From Aureobasidium sp. EXF-3400 (taxonomy: Eukaryota > Ascomycota > Dothideomycetes > Dothideales > Saccotheciaceae), in NCBI GenBank assembly GCA_024195585.1, contig SWBL01000313.1:1-61481 (forward strand): a stretch of DNA of 61,481 nucleotides, given 5' to 3'. The position numbers and the translations under genes are program-made. Each line of letters starts with the position of its first letter. Position 1 is the stretch's first letter. The notes below the pieces were generated by a model, which saw only the letters and a list, made by a program, of their open reading frames with translations, made no database searches and was not told the DNA's origin. Of the stretch, positions 20,338 through 30,652 are shown one piece after another.

Positions 20338-20962
20338 CCGCTGTTCTATTCCATTGTACGGCTTACGCCTGCAGTTTCATTGTACTAACTTAAACCATTG
20401 TACGGCTCACGCCTGCAGTTTGTTCTACTAATCTATTCCACTGTTTGGGCTCACGCCTGCAGTTCAATAAAAACATACATCTATCTTTCGATTCACGTGC
20501 CCTTCTTTCACCGTTGTGTAGTCTGACATGTGCTTGATCAGGCACGCTATACGACCAGAATGGTAAAAATCTCAACACAGCGACAGTCTCCACCGAAAAT
20601 TCATGTCATCTTTGGCCTCGCCTCGTACTCCACCTACTCACCACCTTCCTCATCCCGGTAATGAGGAGCACACTGCAAGTGATGACCCAGCCGCTGGAGT
20701 CACTGCGGAGTGCAACTACATGGCAGACGGTTCTGCTAGAACCCATGCTCAAGAACTAAATGAACGACATTCACACAGTGAGGATATTCCTGCTTATTAT
20801 GCTATAGTTTTGACCAGACCAATGCTGCTGAAGTTATAGCCATTCATCATATTGATCTTGATACTAATTGCTGCTAACGCTCTAAAGACTGCTCTTGTTA
20901 GACTGGCTTATTGACGTTGTTCTCCCATTTCCCACAAGCCTCTAAGGCCATAAACTTCACGA
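20338..20962. other. Intergenic region with a possible small ORF
   Basis: Contains the 3' tandem repeat at 20351-20465 and a 78-codon ORF on the plus strand (20603-20839, begins MSSLASPRTPPTHHLPHPGN). That ORF is hydrophilic, has no family features and no convincing context, so it is mentioned only as a possibility. Confidence 0.3.
20351..20465 (+). repeat. Three-copy 3'-UTR tandem repeat
   Basis: Copies start at 20351, 20395 and 20438 (period 43-44 bp). Each carries CCATTGTACGGCT or a close variant, then the shared CACGCCTGCAGTT core. The array begins 14 bp after the stop codon of the orphan gene and is followed at once by AATAAA (20466-20471), so it likely sits in the 3' UTR. Confidence 0.85.
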
Positions 20963-22690
20963 TCAACCCATGAAGAACCATGGATCTTTACCATCGTACG
21001 CGGCGCCTGGGTACTCGAATGGGATGTTCTCAGGCCCGAAAACACTCATATCAGGAACCTCAGCTTTAGCTGCCATCGGCTTGGACTTGATCCCTTCGGC
21101 TTTCTTGTTCGACACTTTGGTATCCTTCTTGTCCTTACCGTTCTTGTGTGGTGCTTCACCGTCGCTATCAGTTGAAGCGTCCTCAACCTCACTCTCTGTT
21201 TCTGCGTCGTCATCACTCAACACCATGACTTCCGGCATCTTCGTGCTCGGCTGTTGTTCCTCTTTTGTGAGCTCCTTCTTCAGCACGGGCAAGATGACAC
21301 CGCATTCCCAATTTCTGCATCCAATCTTCCACTCCTTGTTCTTGCGATCCCAACTCAGTTTGCCCCAAGCAGACTCACTCAAGTTTGCACTTCCTGAGTA
21401 CCTCCACGCAACCTGTTCTCCTTTTTCGTTGATGCCTCTGGCATACATGATTTTGTTGTGTGAAAGCATGCCAGGGCGCTTGGAGCGGTAGTCTCGGAAG
21501 CATTCACGCGGAAAGCCAGGACGATTCCACCATTCGGATCTATGGCAAATCGTTCCACCGCTGAGTACGCCACCTGTGCTAGTTGCAACGGTGGAGTGTG
21601 TCGGGAAGTAGATGCGGAAATCCTCTCGGATTTTGGTCGTCGGAATGGCATCCTGGAAAGGTTTGGGTGCAGTCCGGGAGGTGGTGGCAGGAGTTGCTGT
21701 CGCGTCTTCGCCTCGAGCGGCATTATGCATGATTGTGAGGAACTCGTCGTTCAAGGAACCCATAGAGGAGGCCGGATAGTCGATCTGGAGGTTGGACTGA
21801 GAGCAGATAGAAAACTGAGACGCAGGGTGTAATTCGCGGATTGCTGTGCTTAGACCAACATATCCAGTTCTTTCCATGTCTTCACCGTAATGAGTGCCAC
21901 CCACCGAGTGGACGAAGGCGAGACCTTGAGTATTGCTAAAGTCAAAATTCAAGACACCTTTGAGTATATCGTCGTCACAGCCTTTCTTCTCTAGGAAAAA
22001 GAGTAACTCGCGTCCAAACTGAGGCAATGAGCTTGCATCGTTGAGGGCAGTGTCTTCGAGACGGGGTAGGTCAACGAGAAAGACCGAGTTCTCCATGATA
22101 CCTTGTTCACCCCAATCATAACTCGTCAGATTTGCCGAAGGAACCACTACTCTCAGCTTGTGCGGATGGAACAACAACATGAGCTTGGAGTGCATGCAGT
22201 TGATCATACCTTGCATAGAAGGAAAGACGAGTCGGAGGATCTTACCCAGATACGCAGTCTCTTGACGATATTGCTGCTTGACGGCTTCGTTATCGGCTTG
22301 CATGACCATGATGACTTTTGTCTGTTGCAGGTTGAGCTTCGCCATGATCCAATCTGTCTCCCATTGGAATGCCGAGAGTAAGGCTGTGCGTAGTGTAGAT
22401 CTTTCAAGCACTTCTTCGATCTTGATATCATTGGCACGAGCGTGACCAAAAGCCCATGTCTTTTTGACGGTGCCACGAGGATATTGAAGTGATGAAGATG
22501 CATCTGATTGTTCTTTGATCTTCTTGGCTGGTCGTGATGTAGGTGGTGGAGATATGGATCTTTGCCTTTTGGCAGTTGTTGCTTGCATTGTTGTAGTTTC
22601 CGGCCCGGTGCTTGATGGACGTTTCGCTGCCAGTCTTGCTAGACGCTCGGCTTCCATGGCACGCCGGTCAAGACCTGGGATGCCTGCCAT
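20963..22690 (-). CDS. TDP1: Tyrosyl-DNA phosphodiesterase 1
   Basis: 575 aa, single exon. Removes tyrosyl and other adducts from DNA 3' ends, repairing trapped topoisomerase I; nuclear. Both HKD half-sites are intact: His167/Lys169 in CMHSKLMLLFHP with Asn in PSANLTSYDWGEQ, and His411/Lys413 in MLSHNKIMYARG with Asn436 in YSGSANLSESAWG. The N terminus (MEAERLARLAAKRPSS and a KRQRSISPPP...PAKKIK stretch) is probably disordered with a nuclear localisation signal. An acidic/Lys-rich insert (about 480-550) precedes the conserved C-terminal end PENIPFEYPGAAYDGKDPWF. Nothing is missing. Confidence 0.95.
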   Translation of the reverse strand: MAGIPGLDRRAMEAERLARLAAKRPSSTGPETTTMQATTAKRQRSISPPPTSRPAKKIKEQSDASSSLQYPRGTVKKTWAFGHARANDIKIEEVLERSTLRTALLSAFQWETDWIMAKLNLQQTKVIMVMQADNEAVKQQYRQETAYLGKILRLVFPSMQGMINCMHSKLMLLFHPHKLRVVVPSANLTSYDWGEQGIMENSVFLVDLPRLEDTALNDASSLPQFGRELLFFLEKKGCDDDILKGVLNFDFSNTQGLAFVHSVGGTHYGEDMERTGYVGLSTAIRELHPASQFSICSQSNLQIDYPASSMGSLNDEFLTIMHNAARGEDATATPATTSRTAPKPFQDAIPTTKIREDFRIYFPTHSTVATSTGGVLSGGTICHRSEWWNRPGFPRECFRDYRSKRPGMLSHNKIMYARGINEKGEQVAWRYSGSANLSESAWGKLSWDRKNKEWKIGCRNWECGVILPVLKKELTKEEQQPSTKMPEVMVLSDDDAETESEVEDASTDSDGEAPHKNGKDKKDTKVSNKKAEGIKSKPMAAKAEVPDMSVFGPENIPFEYPGAAYDGKDPWFFMG

Positions 22691-23520
22691 GACAGAGTGA
22701 GGCCGCCGCCAAGTAATGAACAGGCGTTTGAGTGGAGAGACAATCTTCGACTGAATCGTGATATCTTCCGATATATTTGCTGAGTTATATGAGCATATGT
22801 GAGTTGGCTCCGATCGGATTTGATCTGATGATGGATGTCGCTAATGAAGTGTGACGGAGAATGGAGAGTAAAGGTGAAAGTGTTTGTTGTGCAGGTGGAA
22901 GCGGAGTTGTTGCCTCGGCTGCACTTGCCGAATAAAGAAGTGACTGCCTCAGTGACCCTGACTCCTCCCCCTGTGCTGTAGACAGTCACAATTTTGCAAT
23001 GAACTCCTTCTCCATCCCGAGGTACAAAGGTTATTATGAGCTATCAAGATACACAGTTGCAATCAGAATGTGAGCCTATCCATTGAGATAGCCTGTAATG
23101 GGGTTCTCTCTGTGGAAACAACATTATCCTTAAAAGTATTGTGCATTTCTATAACTGTCTTTAGCATATGTGGAGGCTGTAGTTGTTTTCGCTCTACCCT
23201 CGGCCACGGCAGGCACTTCTCGCGGAAGCAGCGATCATCAAACCAACAAGAGTGGCGTGACAAGACGGATCTCCGAAACCTCACAAAGATGCAAGTGCGC
23301 GTTGGTGTAGTGACGTGGCCTAATGACGGCGCTGCGAACCAAGTGAGCCAGACACTCAGACTCAGATGGTATCTTGCTTATATGATGTGATGAGATGCGT
23401 GTGTGCTCATAGTGGTATCTATAAATAATGGTACAAAGAAAAGTAATCCAGCTCGGACGGCACATCAATAAAACCAACCCTATGCTTACGACATGAAGGA
23501 ACTTACTCGGGGTCGTATTC
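22691..23520. other. Intergenic region between TDP1 and MGM1
   Basis: TDP1 promoter, MITE copy C (22965-23176) and the MGM1 3' flank. No gene called; the ORFs here run across the element or are antisense to MGM1. Confidence 0.5.
22965..23176 (+). mobile_element. MITE-like element, copy C
   Basis: About 212 bp. Left end CCTCCCCCTGTGCTGTAGAC, right end (reverse-complemented) CCTCCACATATGCTAAAGAC. Interior shares AGTCACAATTTTGCAA, GAGATAGCCTGTAATGG, CTGTGGAAACAACATTATCC and AGTATTGTGCATTTCTATAA with copies A and B. Confidence 0.8.
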
Positions 23521-26404
23521 CTAGAACAGACCCCAGCCTCTCTTTCTTCTATCGCTCGTGTCATCCCCAATACGATCACGCTCGCTGAGTCGAGAAGCGG
23601 ACTCTCTGCTTCCTCTGCCTGCTCTCTTTTCTCTGGCTTCCAGAGCCTTGAGTGCCTCCATTTCCTTGAGTACGTGTTCCAGGAGTTCTTTTCTGTGGAC
23701 CACGTCCAGATGGCGACGGATCTTAGGATCTTCGCGTGCGAATTGATCGAGTTGTTGAGGTGTGAGGGAGCGGAACTTTGAGTCAAGGGCACGAGGGAAC
23801 TGTTTGAGTCAGCATGGTTCGTCTTCCGCGAAGCATGATCGGAATATTCTCACTTGATAATAGAATTTGCTGAGCAATTCAGCATCAATGAAGAGATCGG
23901 CGGTAGTAGTAAGCTTATCTGCCACTGCGTCGAGGAAAATTTCGGGACAAATGTATTTGTTGTTCTTGTTGGCGCAAGCCTTGCTCTTGACTGCGAGCAG
24001 ACGCATGCGCAAGATGTCAGCGCGATCACGAAGGAAGACTGCCTCTCTCCCCTTTGCGAGAAGAGCTGCAGAGAAGCCGCCAGCGCCTCCACTGCTATTG
24101 CCTTCGAGATTGATGTCTCCCTTTCTGACCTTGTCAATGAAGGTTACAACATCCTTGAAGCGCTTTTTTCCTCCCATCTCTGCTTCAACGGCCTTGACGG
24201 CATCTTCGCAATCTTTGAGTTCAGCCCTGAGGACTTTTTGGACATTCTCGCGACTACGCATCCATTCCGAGTCTTCGAGATCAATGCGATGTTTGTAAGG
24301 CTTGACACAAATCTCTAGTTCATCGCTGGTATCGTAAGCTAGGTCGTGTAAGATTCCCTGAGCAGCTTGAGTGATTGCTGTTTGAGCAAAGGGATGAGCG
24401 TTGAAGGTCGAAGACGAAATAAGACGCTCGACATGTGCTTGCAAGCACTCAGCAGCGACTGTTGTTGCAAGACGTCCAATACCAAGTTTGGTAAGGGAAG
24501 CGGAGCTGGCATCAAGCTTAAGACGCCAAAGTTGATCGTTAGGATCTGCTTTAGGTAGAGCAGAGAGGCTCTCGACAAAGCCTTCACCTTCTTGGGCCGA
24601 AAGATCCTCGAGAGGTCTGTTCCAGTATCGCGAAGCGAGCAGGTTGAGAACTTGCTGATCGAGTTCGTGCTTCAAGATGTCGCGCAATTGATGGCGACCG
24701 AAGGAATCCGAGAAACCCTTGAAAGAGTGCTTGAAGGCGTCGAGGCTCTCAGCCAAATATGACTCGGCTGAGAGGGGACGCTCGTTATATTGCACTTTGA
24801 ATTCGTAAGTGGCTTCGGTGAGCTCATGATGGATGGCTTCAGCGGTAGTGGCAAGCGATGCTGACATTGTGGATTCCAGGACATGCATGAGCTTCTTGCG
24901 AAGGTTCGTGGTACCCACAGTCACTTCGCTGGCGGGGCCGAAGCTCTCTGGGTGCGAAGAGAAGTAAGCCTTTTCATTCCGGGTAATGGCAGATGTGATA
25001 TTGGCATTGCCACGAGAGAAGAGAGAGTTGGAATGCTGGGGAACTCGACAGACAACACCAACGTAGCCAAGTCTCAGAGGGTAGTTCTTATCAGTTAGCA
25101 TAGAATAACCTCTCTGTGGGTCCACCAGATCCATCTTAGTAATGACACCGATGGTGCGCTCACCACGAGGGTCGACACGACGACTGGCACGAAGAGCGGT
25201 CGAGTTGGCGAGATCGACGTCTGCAGCAGAAATGGCCAAAATGACGTTAGGTGCCTGGATGTACTTGTCGCATAGGGCGGCAATTTTCTCCTTAAGTTGA
25301 GTGGGCTGATCGAAACCAGTCACCTGAATGTAGCCGGGCAAGTCGATCAAAGAGAGGTCAGGGACATTGGGCGAATAGATGCGCAACTGGATTGGGTCGT
25401 CGGATACGCATTCAGTCTCTGGTACGGCCAGGTTGAGATCAGTCAGAGTGCGCTGGATCTGAGCAAAGTCGGTGACCTTGCCCAAGCCCAGAGCTGGAAA
25501 CTCGCCGTACTCGGCGTGAGCTCCAGGAGTGTTCACCAGGGTCAGCTCAATCGGGCGACGAGTGACCATGTTGGAGCCTTTGGGCAGAAATTCGTGGCCA
25601 ACGATCGCTTCCAGCACTGAACTCTTTCCTGATGATTGCGAGCCAACGACAACGATTGAAGGTAGTGTGAGAGTCTCTGATTGGCCGACTGTCTGAAGCA
25701 GGCTTCTGATCTCGATCATCTTGCGTGTGAGAAGCATCATCTGATCGTCGCGAGCTGCAGCTTCATCAGATCTGTCGTCTTGTTCGTCGTCATTCAAAGC
25801 GAAAGCAGCGGCCGTGGCAGCACCGGCAGCACCTGCTCCGACACGAGCTTCCTTGGGCTCCGGACCGTTCCCTCCAGGTCCTCCATGACCTCCAGGTCCA
25901 GATGCCTCCTGTTGTGGGAATAACTCTTGCAAGTCCTTCTTGGTCTTCTCCCAACCAGCCTTTGTTTGAGCGAAAATACCGCCTGCACCTTCAAAGATGG
26001 AACGAGCTCCGGTGGTGGTTGCGTCTGAGGCTTTGGTGAACAAGTCGATTGCGTAGTTACCGGCCTCTGTGTTGAGGTTAGCATGGAAGTGAAGAAGAGA
26101 GCGAGAATGACTGACGAGCGGCCTGATATTGAATATATGCTAGACTTCCAACAGCAGTTGCACCGAGGATGGCAGGCAGGCGAATAAGCTTGAACGCCAG
26201 CTTCGGTATGGCGCGAGCGAACGAAGCATGTCGTACGACTGCCGTATTAGGACCAGAGGATAAAGGACGACTTCTCGGAATGCAGTTTCGAGTGATTAAA
26301 CCTCCTGCGCGCTGTTGAGCGGTGTGATAGGGCGATCTCAGGGCGAGGGGGGAGCTATGTCGAGCAAGCGTCGCATAGCGCGACGACAGCAGCCTCCCGC
26401 TCAT
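23521..26404 (-). CDS. MGM1: Mitochondrial dynamin-like GTPase Mgm1 (OPA1 homologue)
   Basis: Three exons: 26404-26116, 26066-23854 and 23799-23521; 926 aa. Inner-membrane GTPase for mitochondrial fusion and cristae shape. The N terminus is an Arg/Ser-rich targeting sequence, followed by a membrane helix (IRLPAILGATAVGSLAYIQ) and the junction YQAAQ-AGNYAIDLF. An Ala/Gly-rich stretch (VGAGAAGAATAAAFAL) could be the rhomboid cleavage region that makes the short form. The dynamin GTPase shows P-loop VVVGSQSSGKSSVLEAIVG, switch I TRRPIEL, DLPGY and TKMD. Middle and effector domains follow. The last exon ends in a charged helix (ELLEHVLKEMEALKALEARE) and RKRGWGLF. An upstream in-frame GTG exists, but the ATG at 26404 is the obvious start. 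Divergent from the Zn2Cys6 gene. Confidence 0.95.
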
Positions 26405-26793
26405 GGTCACTGCATCTACCGGAGAGGGTGAGAAGTTGGACGAGAGGATATTCGTAAGGCTGCAGCAGTTTGCTCAGCGTTGCTGCTTGTGCTTGTCGCC
26501 CTCAAGCCTCGGTGACGACGTTGTTTCAGAGCCGCTCACCGCCTTGCAACAGCCACAATGCTGCATCAGCCACGAGTTCGATGCTGCACCAGCACCTGCA
26601 CCAGCACCAGCCACAAGTGCTGTCTCAGAGAGCGTGGGAATCTGAAATCACTTGTTCCGTCTTGCCGCTCCTTCCTGGCGGCACTTCATCCGTCGTGCAT
26701 CATGACCCTTCATCTAATAAACAAGTCATGAATCTGATCACCATTCCTTGATGAGGCGACATATCTTCGTGCTATAAACTGTCCACATATAAC
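26405..26793. promoter_or_regulatory. Bidirectional promoter region MGM1 / Zn2Cys6 gene
   Basis: 389 bp. Includes a short GCACCAGCACCTGCACC-type hexanucleotide run near 26583-26605. No specific factor site identified. Confidence 0.4.
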
Positions 26794-28148
26794 ATGACTG
26801 GTGCCGGTGCGGCTCAGAATCGACGGCCTCCACGTCTCAACCACAAAAAGTCCCGCGCCGGTTGTCAGCGATGTAAGGCTCGTCGAGTCAAGGTGAGTCG
26901 AATCCCTTTTTTCGATTTTGTACACTTGTTGCCATGGCTTGATTTCACCACCAGTCTTTCTGACGTGACGCGCAGTGTGATGAGCTGAAGCCTGCCTGTG
27001 GAGGATGTAATCGCCATCATGTGCCCTGCGTCTATCTCAAGAGTGAAGCCTCCAAGACGGCGAGTGCTGACACTTCGCTGTCGCCTCACACAACAATCTC
27101 TCCAGATCAGCCTCAGCCAAAAGTCGATATCAAACAGGTCCTAACTCCGCCAACCAACAACGACCCTATCACATCTGATGATATTTTGGACCTCCCAGAG
27201 TCACGTCAGCGCCGCTTGCTCGAGTTGCGCCTATGGCACAACTACGTGACCGTTGTAGCCACGCCATTTCACGCTGCCGCTCCAAAAACTGTTCTGATTG
27301 ATATTTGGAACAACCACCTGCCTCACATTGCTATGCGTCACGACAACCTGCTCTACACTATTTATGCCATCTCCGCTACAAGACTCCTGCGCGACCAGCC
27401 CGACGACGTTGAACTACTTACTGCTCAAAGAGTTTATCTCAGTCTAGCTCTTCGCGAGCAGCGCAAGGCTGTCATTCAGTTCTACACTCAGGCCGAGGAA
27501 GCCGACTCTCTGTGCTTCACCTCCATCATGATGACAATGAATGCTTTTGGCTCTCTGCAAGATCGTAATCGGACCCCTTACAAGCCACCTACAGATATGC
27601 TGCGCTTAGGCATAGGTGCATGTGCCGTCTACGAAGAAGCTTTGAAGGGTGCCCGCAAGTTTCCTTCATCCAAGATCGTCACCTTCGTCGAGAATCAGCC
27701 CTTCTACGTCAGTATACCCAGGATGTTCGATGAGGAGCATCGAGGGCCTTTCATCGGTATTCTGGGGCCTAAGAACGCTCAAGGTGTTTACGAAGATTCC
27801 GAACTCTGGAATCCCGAGGTCAGAGAAGCTTACGAGTGTACTTTGAGTTATATTGGCACCATGTACACAGCCGTCTTGGATGGCGAAACACTGCATCAAA
27901 TCTGCACCCGAATCACCGCTTTCGCGCTGTATGTACCCAAAAAGTTTGTGGACATGGTCGAAGAACTACGTCCAAGGGCTCTGGTCATGTTGGCGCATTT
28001 CTTCTCGATTGCTACCAAGGGCAGTGTCCATTGGTGGGTCGGTCAGACACCCATGAGAGAAGTTCAAGGCCTGAGGAGGATTGTACCTCCGGAATGGCAA
28101 CGACATATGCGATGGCCACTAGTCATGTCCGGACTGGAGCCTGTCTGA
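26794..28148 (+). CDS. Zn2Cys6 fungal-type transcription factor
   Basis: Two exons, 26794-26892 and 26976-28148; 423 aa. The intron splits the zinc cluster, and splicing restores AGCQRCKARRVK-CDELKPACGGC-NRHHVPCVY, the full Cys-x2-Cys-x6-Cys ... Cys-x2-Cys-x6-Cys pattern of a Gal4-type binuclear cluster at residues about 23-51. A short linker (QPKVDIKQVLTPPTNNDPIT) leads to a regulatory region typical of the fungal-specific C-terminal family: RLLELRLWHNYVTVVATPF, IAMRHDNLLYTIYAISATRL, ALREQRKAVIQFYTQAEEAD. Target genes are unknown. It is divergent from MGM1, which by itself says little about what it regulates. Confidence 0.9.
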
Positions 28149-29224
28149 GTCCGCATCTCTTGTTGGGCTTCCAACCAAGCCTGAGTCACATCACAAATAC
28201 GACACCCAGTGAGCCACGACACGGATTTTCGGCGCTTTGTTTTTCCTCGCCGCTGAGTGAAAGATGCGTCTGGTTCATGAAAAATCACGATGAACTCCAA
28301 CACCACGGCCGTGGCCAGAGAGAGGACGCCAGTACAACCTTTTCCTTCTCTACTTCCTATACGCTTGATTGTTTCAAACAATTGTGCATCTTCGTGGATT
28401 GCACATCACCTTCTATCGCTACAGGGACCCTTGAAAGTACCCGAATCTATTGTACGAAGAAGTGATGCACTGGCCACGAGTTTGTCCTATCTCGTGGGTC
28501 AACATCACCATGCTGTTTAAGCAGTCTTGATTTCTACAACGTTGATTTATCCAAAAGCCGCCAATCTGGACTCCCGCCCACGCGCCATGTCACCACACCC
28601 GAAGACGAAACATCGGTCACGATCCCGTTATGCTTTCTCGACCGCTCGCTTTCCACGCGCGAAGCCGATGTGATGTTTCCCTGCTGTTGTTCCGGAGGTT
28701 TTAGCTAGAGTCGTGGTTGTGGCGATTCCGACGGCTAGTACAATGATACGAGACCTGATTTACGAAGGTGTAAGACCCATCTGCTCGGTGCCGTATTCAT
28801 ACTCTACTCACTTTACTATCTTACTGCAACTTTATCCGTATACTTATAGATCTTGGATGGTATATCAACGCTTCCCCTCATGGATATGCCTTCGCTGAAA
28901 TTTGCACCCTTACCAGCGTATAGTGCCCAGCTGCGGTCCCGTTTTCTTTTCTGTCGGGTAGTACTTAACGTCGTGTGAGTGTGCGATCTGGGTCTGTCAT
29001 TGGAGAGGTATGTCCCACGTTTGCCTCTGCTCAGCCCGTCGGTGCCCTGGCGCCTTGTCTGCAGTTCAGGGTCGATGGTGACTCTGGTGGTAAGCTGATC
29101 TAGATCGATTTGGTCTTGATTGAGTTGCATTATCATGAACGTTGGCATTCTGGACTTGATGGTGTCACAGAGTTGAGCGACGGTGTTCCTGTTGACATAG
29201 TCTACGACTTTGGGGTGTATTTCA

Positions 29225-29491
29225 TTGGCCCCTCCATAAGTAAAGAAACAAGGGTCTCAAGTTTCCGCTGACCAGCCATTGGAAACCACTCTCGAGAACT
29301 GTAGATCGTGCCTCTTTCCCGCAATCACTCGTTGGCGGATTTCTTTCGCTGGAGATGATGGTTTGATTTTTGCCGGTGATGGTCAGTTTGTATAGAACAC
29401 CGTATCGTTTGCTCCACTCGGTGATATGCAACCAGCTATAAGTGGCTACAATATCTAGTAGGTTACTAAGGATGGGTCATCCCTCAGGACC
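29225..29491 (-). pseudogene. Cytochrome P450 N-terminal relic
   Basis: Reading down the minus strand from 29491 gives GPEG-stop-PILSNLLDI, then HITEWSKRYGVLYKL and KNQTIISSE in one frame. The next part of the P450 N-terminal pattern, LRERGTIYSSREWFPMA (preceded by an in-frame TGA), is in another frame. NLRPLFLYLW returns to the first frame. This order is that of the proline-rich hinge and first helices of a microsomal P450. At least two stops and two frame changes, and no I-helix, ExxR or haem Cys region nearby, so it is a truncated dead copy. Confidence 0.75.
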
Positions 29492-30273
29492 ATTAGGAAC
29501 GACGGCATAGTCCGCCAGCTTGGAAGCGCCTCGTGCAATCAGTCCTCCAGGTCTCCTGCACCTCCCGCCCTTCTCTGCACCGCCATGTCCAATCATTGGA
29601 CGCTTCCATGCACCTTGGCTGAATTTCGATCGCACAAACATTTCCTTTGAAACGTGATCCTCATGTGAATGTCCCTCGAATCATTGCATTAAGTAATGCT
29701 CGATGCATAAAGTCTAGTCAGGGTACCACCTCTAACCAGCACCTCGAGCAGTATAACTACTATTGTCGTTGTAGTCTTAACTCTATATGACCACACTCTT
29801 GCCAGAAGTGGCTCGGGTACATTACGCTGCGAGATGTGTAGTTTCAGGCCGATAAGGTTAAGCTATCGACGTCTATAGATAAATAATCATTTTTATCATC
29901 TGTTCTACTAAATAACACCTTACGAAACACACTATGAATACTGGATATACTACTAATACTCAGAAAGGTAAATATAAACAGGCGGCATTAGCTTCCTCGA
30001 CAGGTTTTCAATCTGTACTCTGTCAATGAATAGGTCTTAGGCAGAATCGCTCGTGCTTGCGATACAATTTTAGAGGTAGTGTCTTCGTGTTGACAACAGC
30101 GTCTGACCGTTGAGAATAAATGCTTAACGTACCCCGCACACAGGGGCCCATCACCGCCGTCCCTGGAGGTTGCATGTTTCTTATCAGTCGCGATTTCGCG
30201 ACCTTGTCCTTCGAACCTCCCTCTTTAAAGTTCGCATCTCGCCGCTTCGGTTGTCTCTCACATCTGTGAAGTG

Positions 30274-30609
30274 ATGTTGGATTTCCGAAGCATCTCAACA
30301 TGCCCACAGAGCAAGACGCTTCGAAGAGCGCAGAAAGCTTCGCGCGACCGTTGGTCTGCTTTATCGAGATTGCGTAGTCAGAGACTCGCTGCGGCTAGCC
30401 ACGAAATGGCGGAAAACCTCGCACAGGGCGACTATGACTCCGCCGAGCACCTATACCAGATTCAAGGGCCATGTCATTCTCTTCTTCTGGCTAGCATTGA
30501 CTCCGTACCAAGGCGCAACGGTCTTGGCCTTTACGTACTGGCATCCACGTTCTTCGCCGTCAATGACGACGTTCAAGCGAAATTTAGCATCATCTTGATG
30601 ACCATGTAA
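30274..30609 (+). CDS. Doubtful hypothetical ORF upstream of the amidotransferase-like gene
   Basis: 111 codons from MLDFRSISTCPQSK. The middle (HEMAENLAQGDYDSAEHLYQ) reads like an ordinary soluble helix, but no family is recognised. Just before its stop is a good donor (GTAAGT at 30606), so it could instead be a 5' exon. The spliced frame into 30649 stops after about 25 codons and does not join the downstream gene. Confidence 0.22.
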   Translation: MLDFRSISTCPQSKTLRRAQKASRDRWSALSRLRSQRLAAASHEMAENLAQGDYDSAEHLYQIQGPCHSLLLASIDSVPRRNGLGLYVLASTFFAVNDDVQAKFSIILMTM

Positions 30610-30652
30610 GTCACAACAAGAACCCTGCGGCTCTTAGACATTTGTAGAATTC

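Larger units (their letters stand above)
28149..30652. other. 2.5-kb gene-poor region
   Basis: Holds a broken P450 fragment (29225-29491, minus) and an A/T-rich stretch around 29740-30000 with few long ORFs, as in decayed repeats. The minus-strand frame at 28816-29190 is open (TVAQLCDTIKSRMPTF...) but unrecognised. Promoter of the amidotransferase-like gene lies at the right end. Confidence 0.5.
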
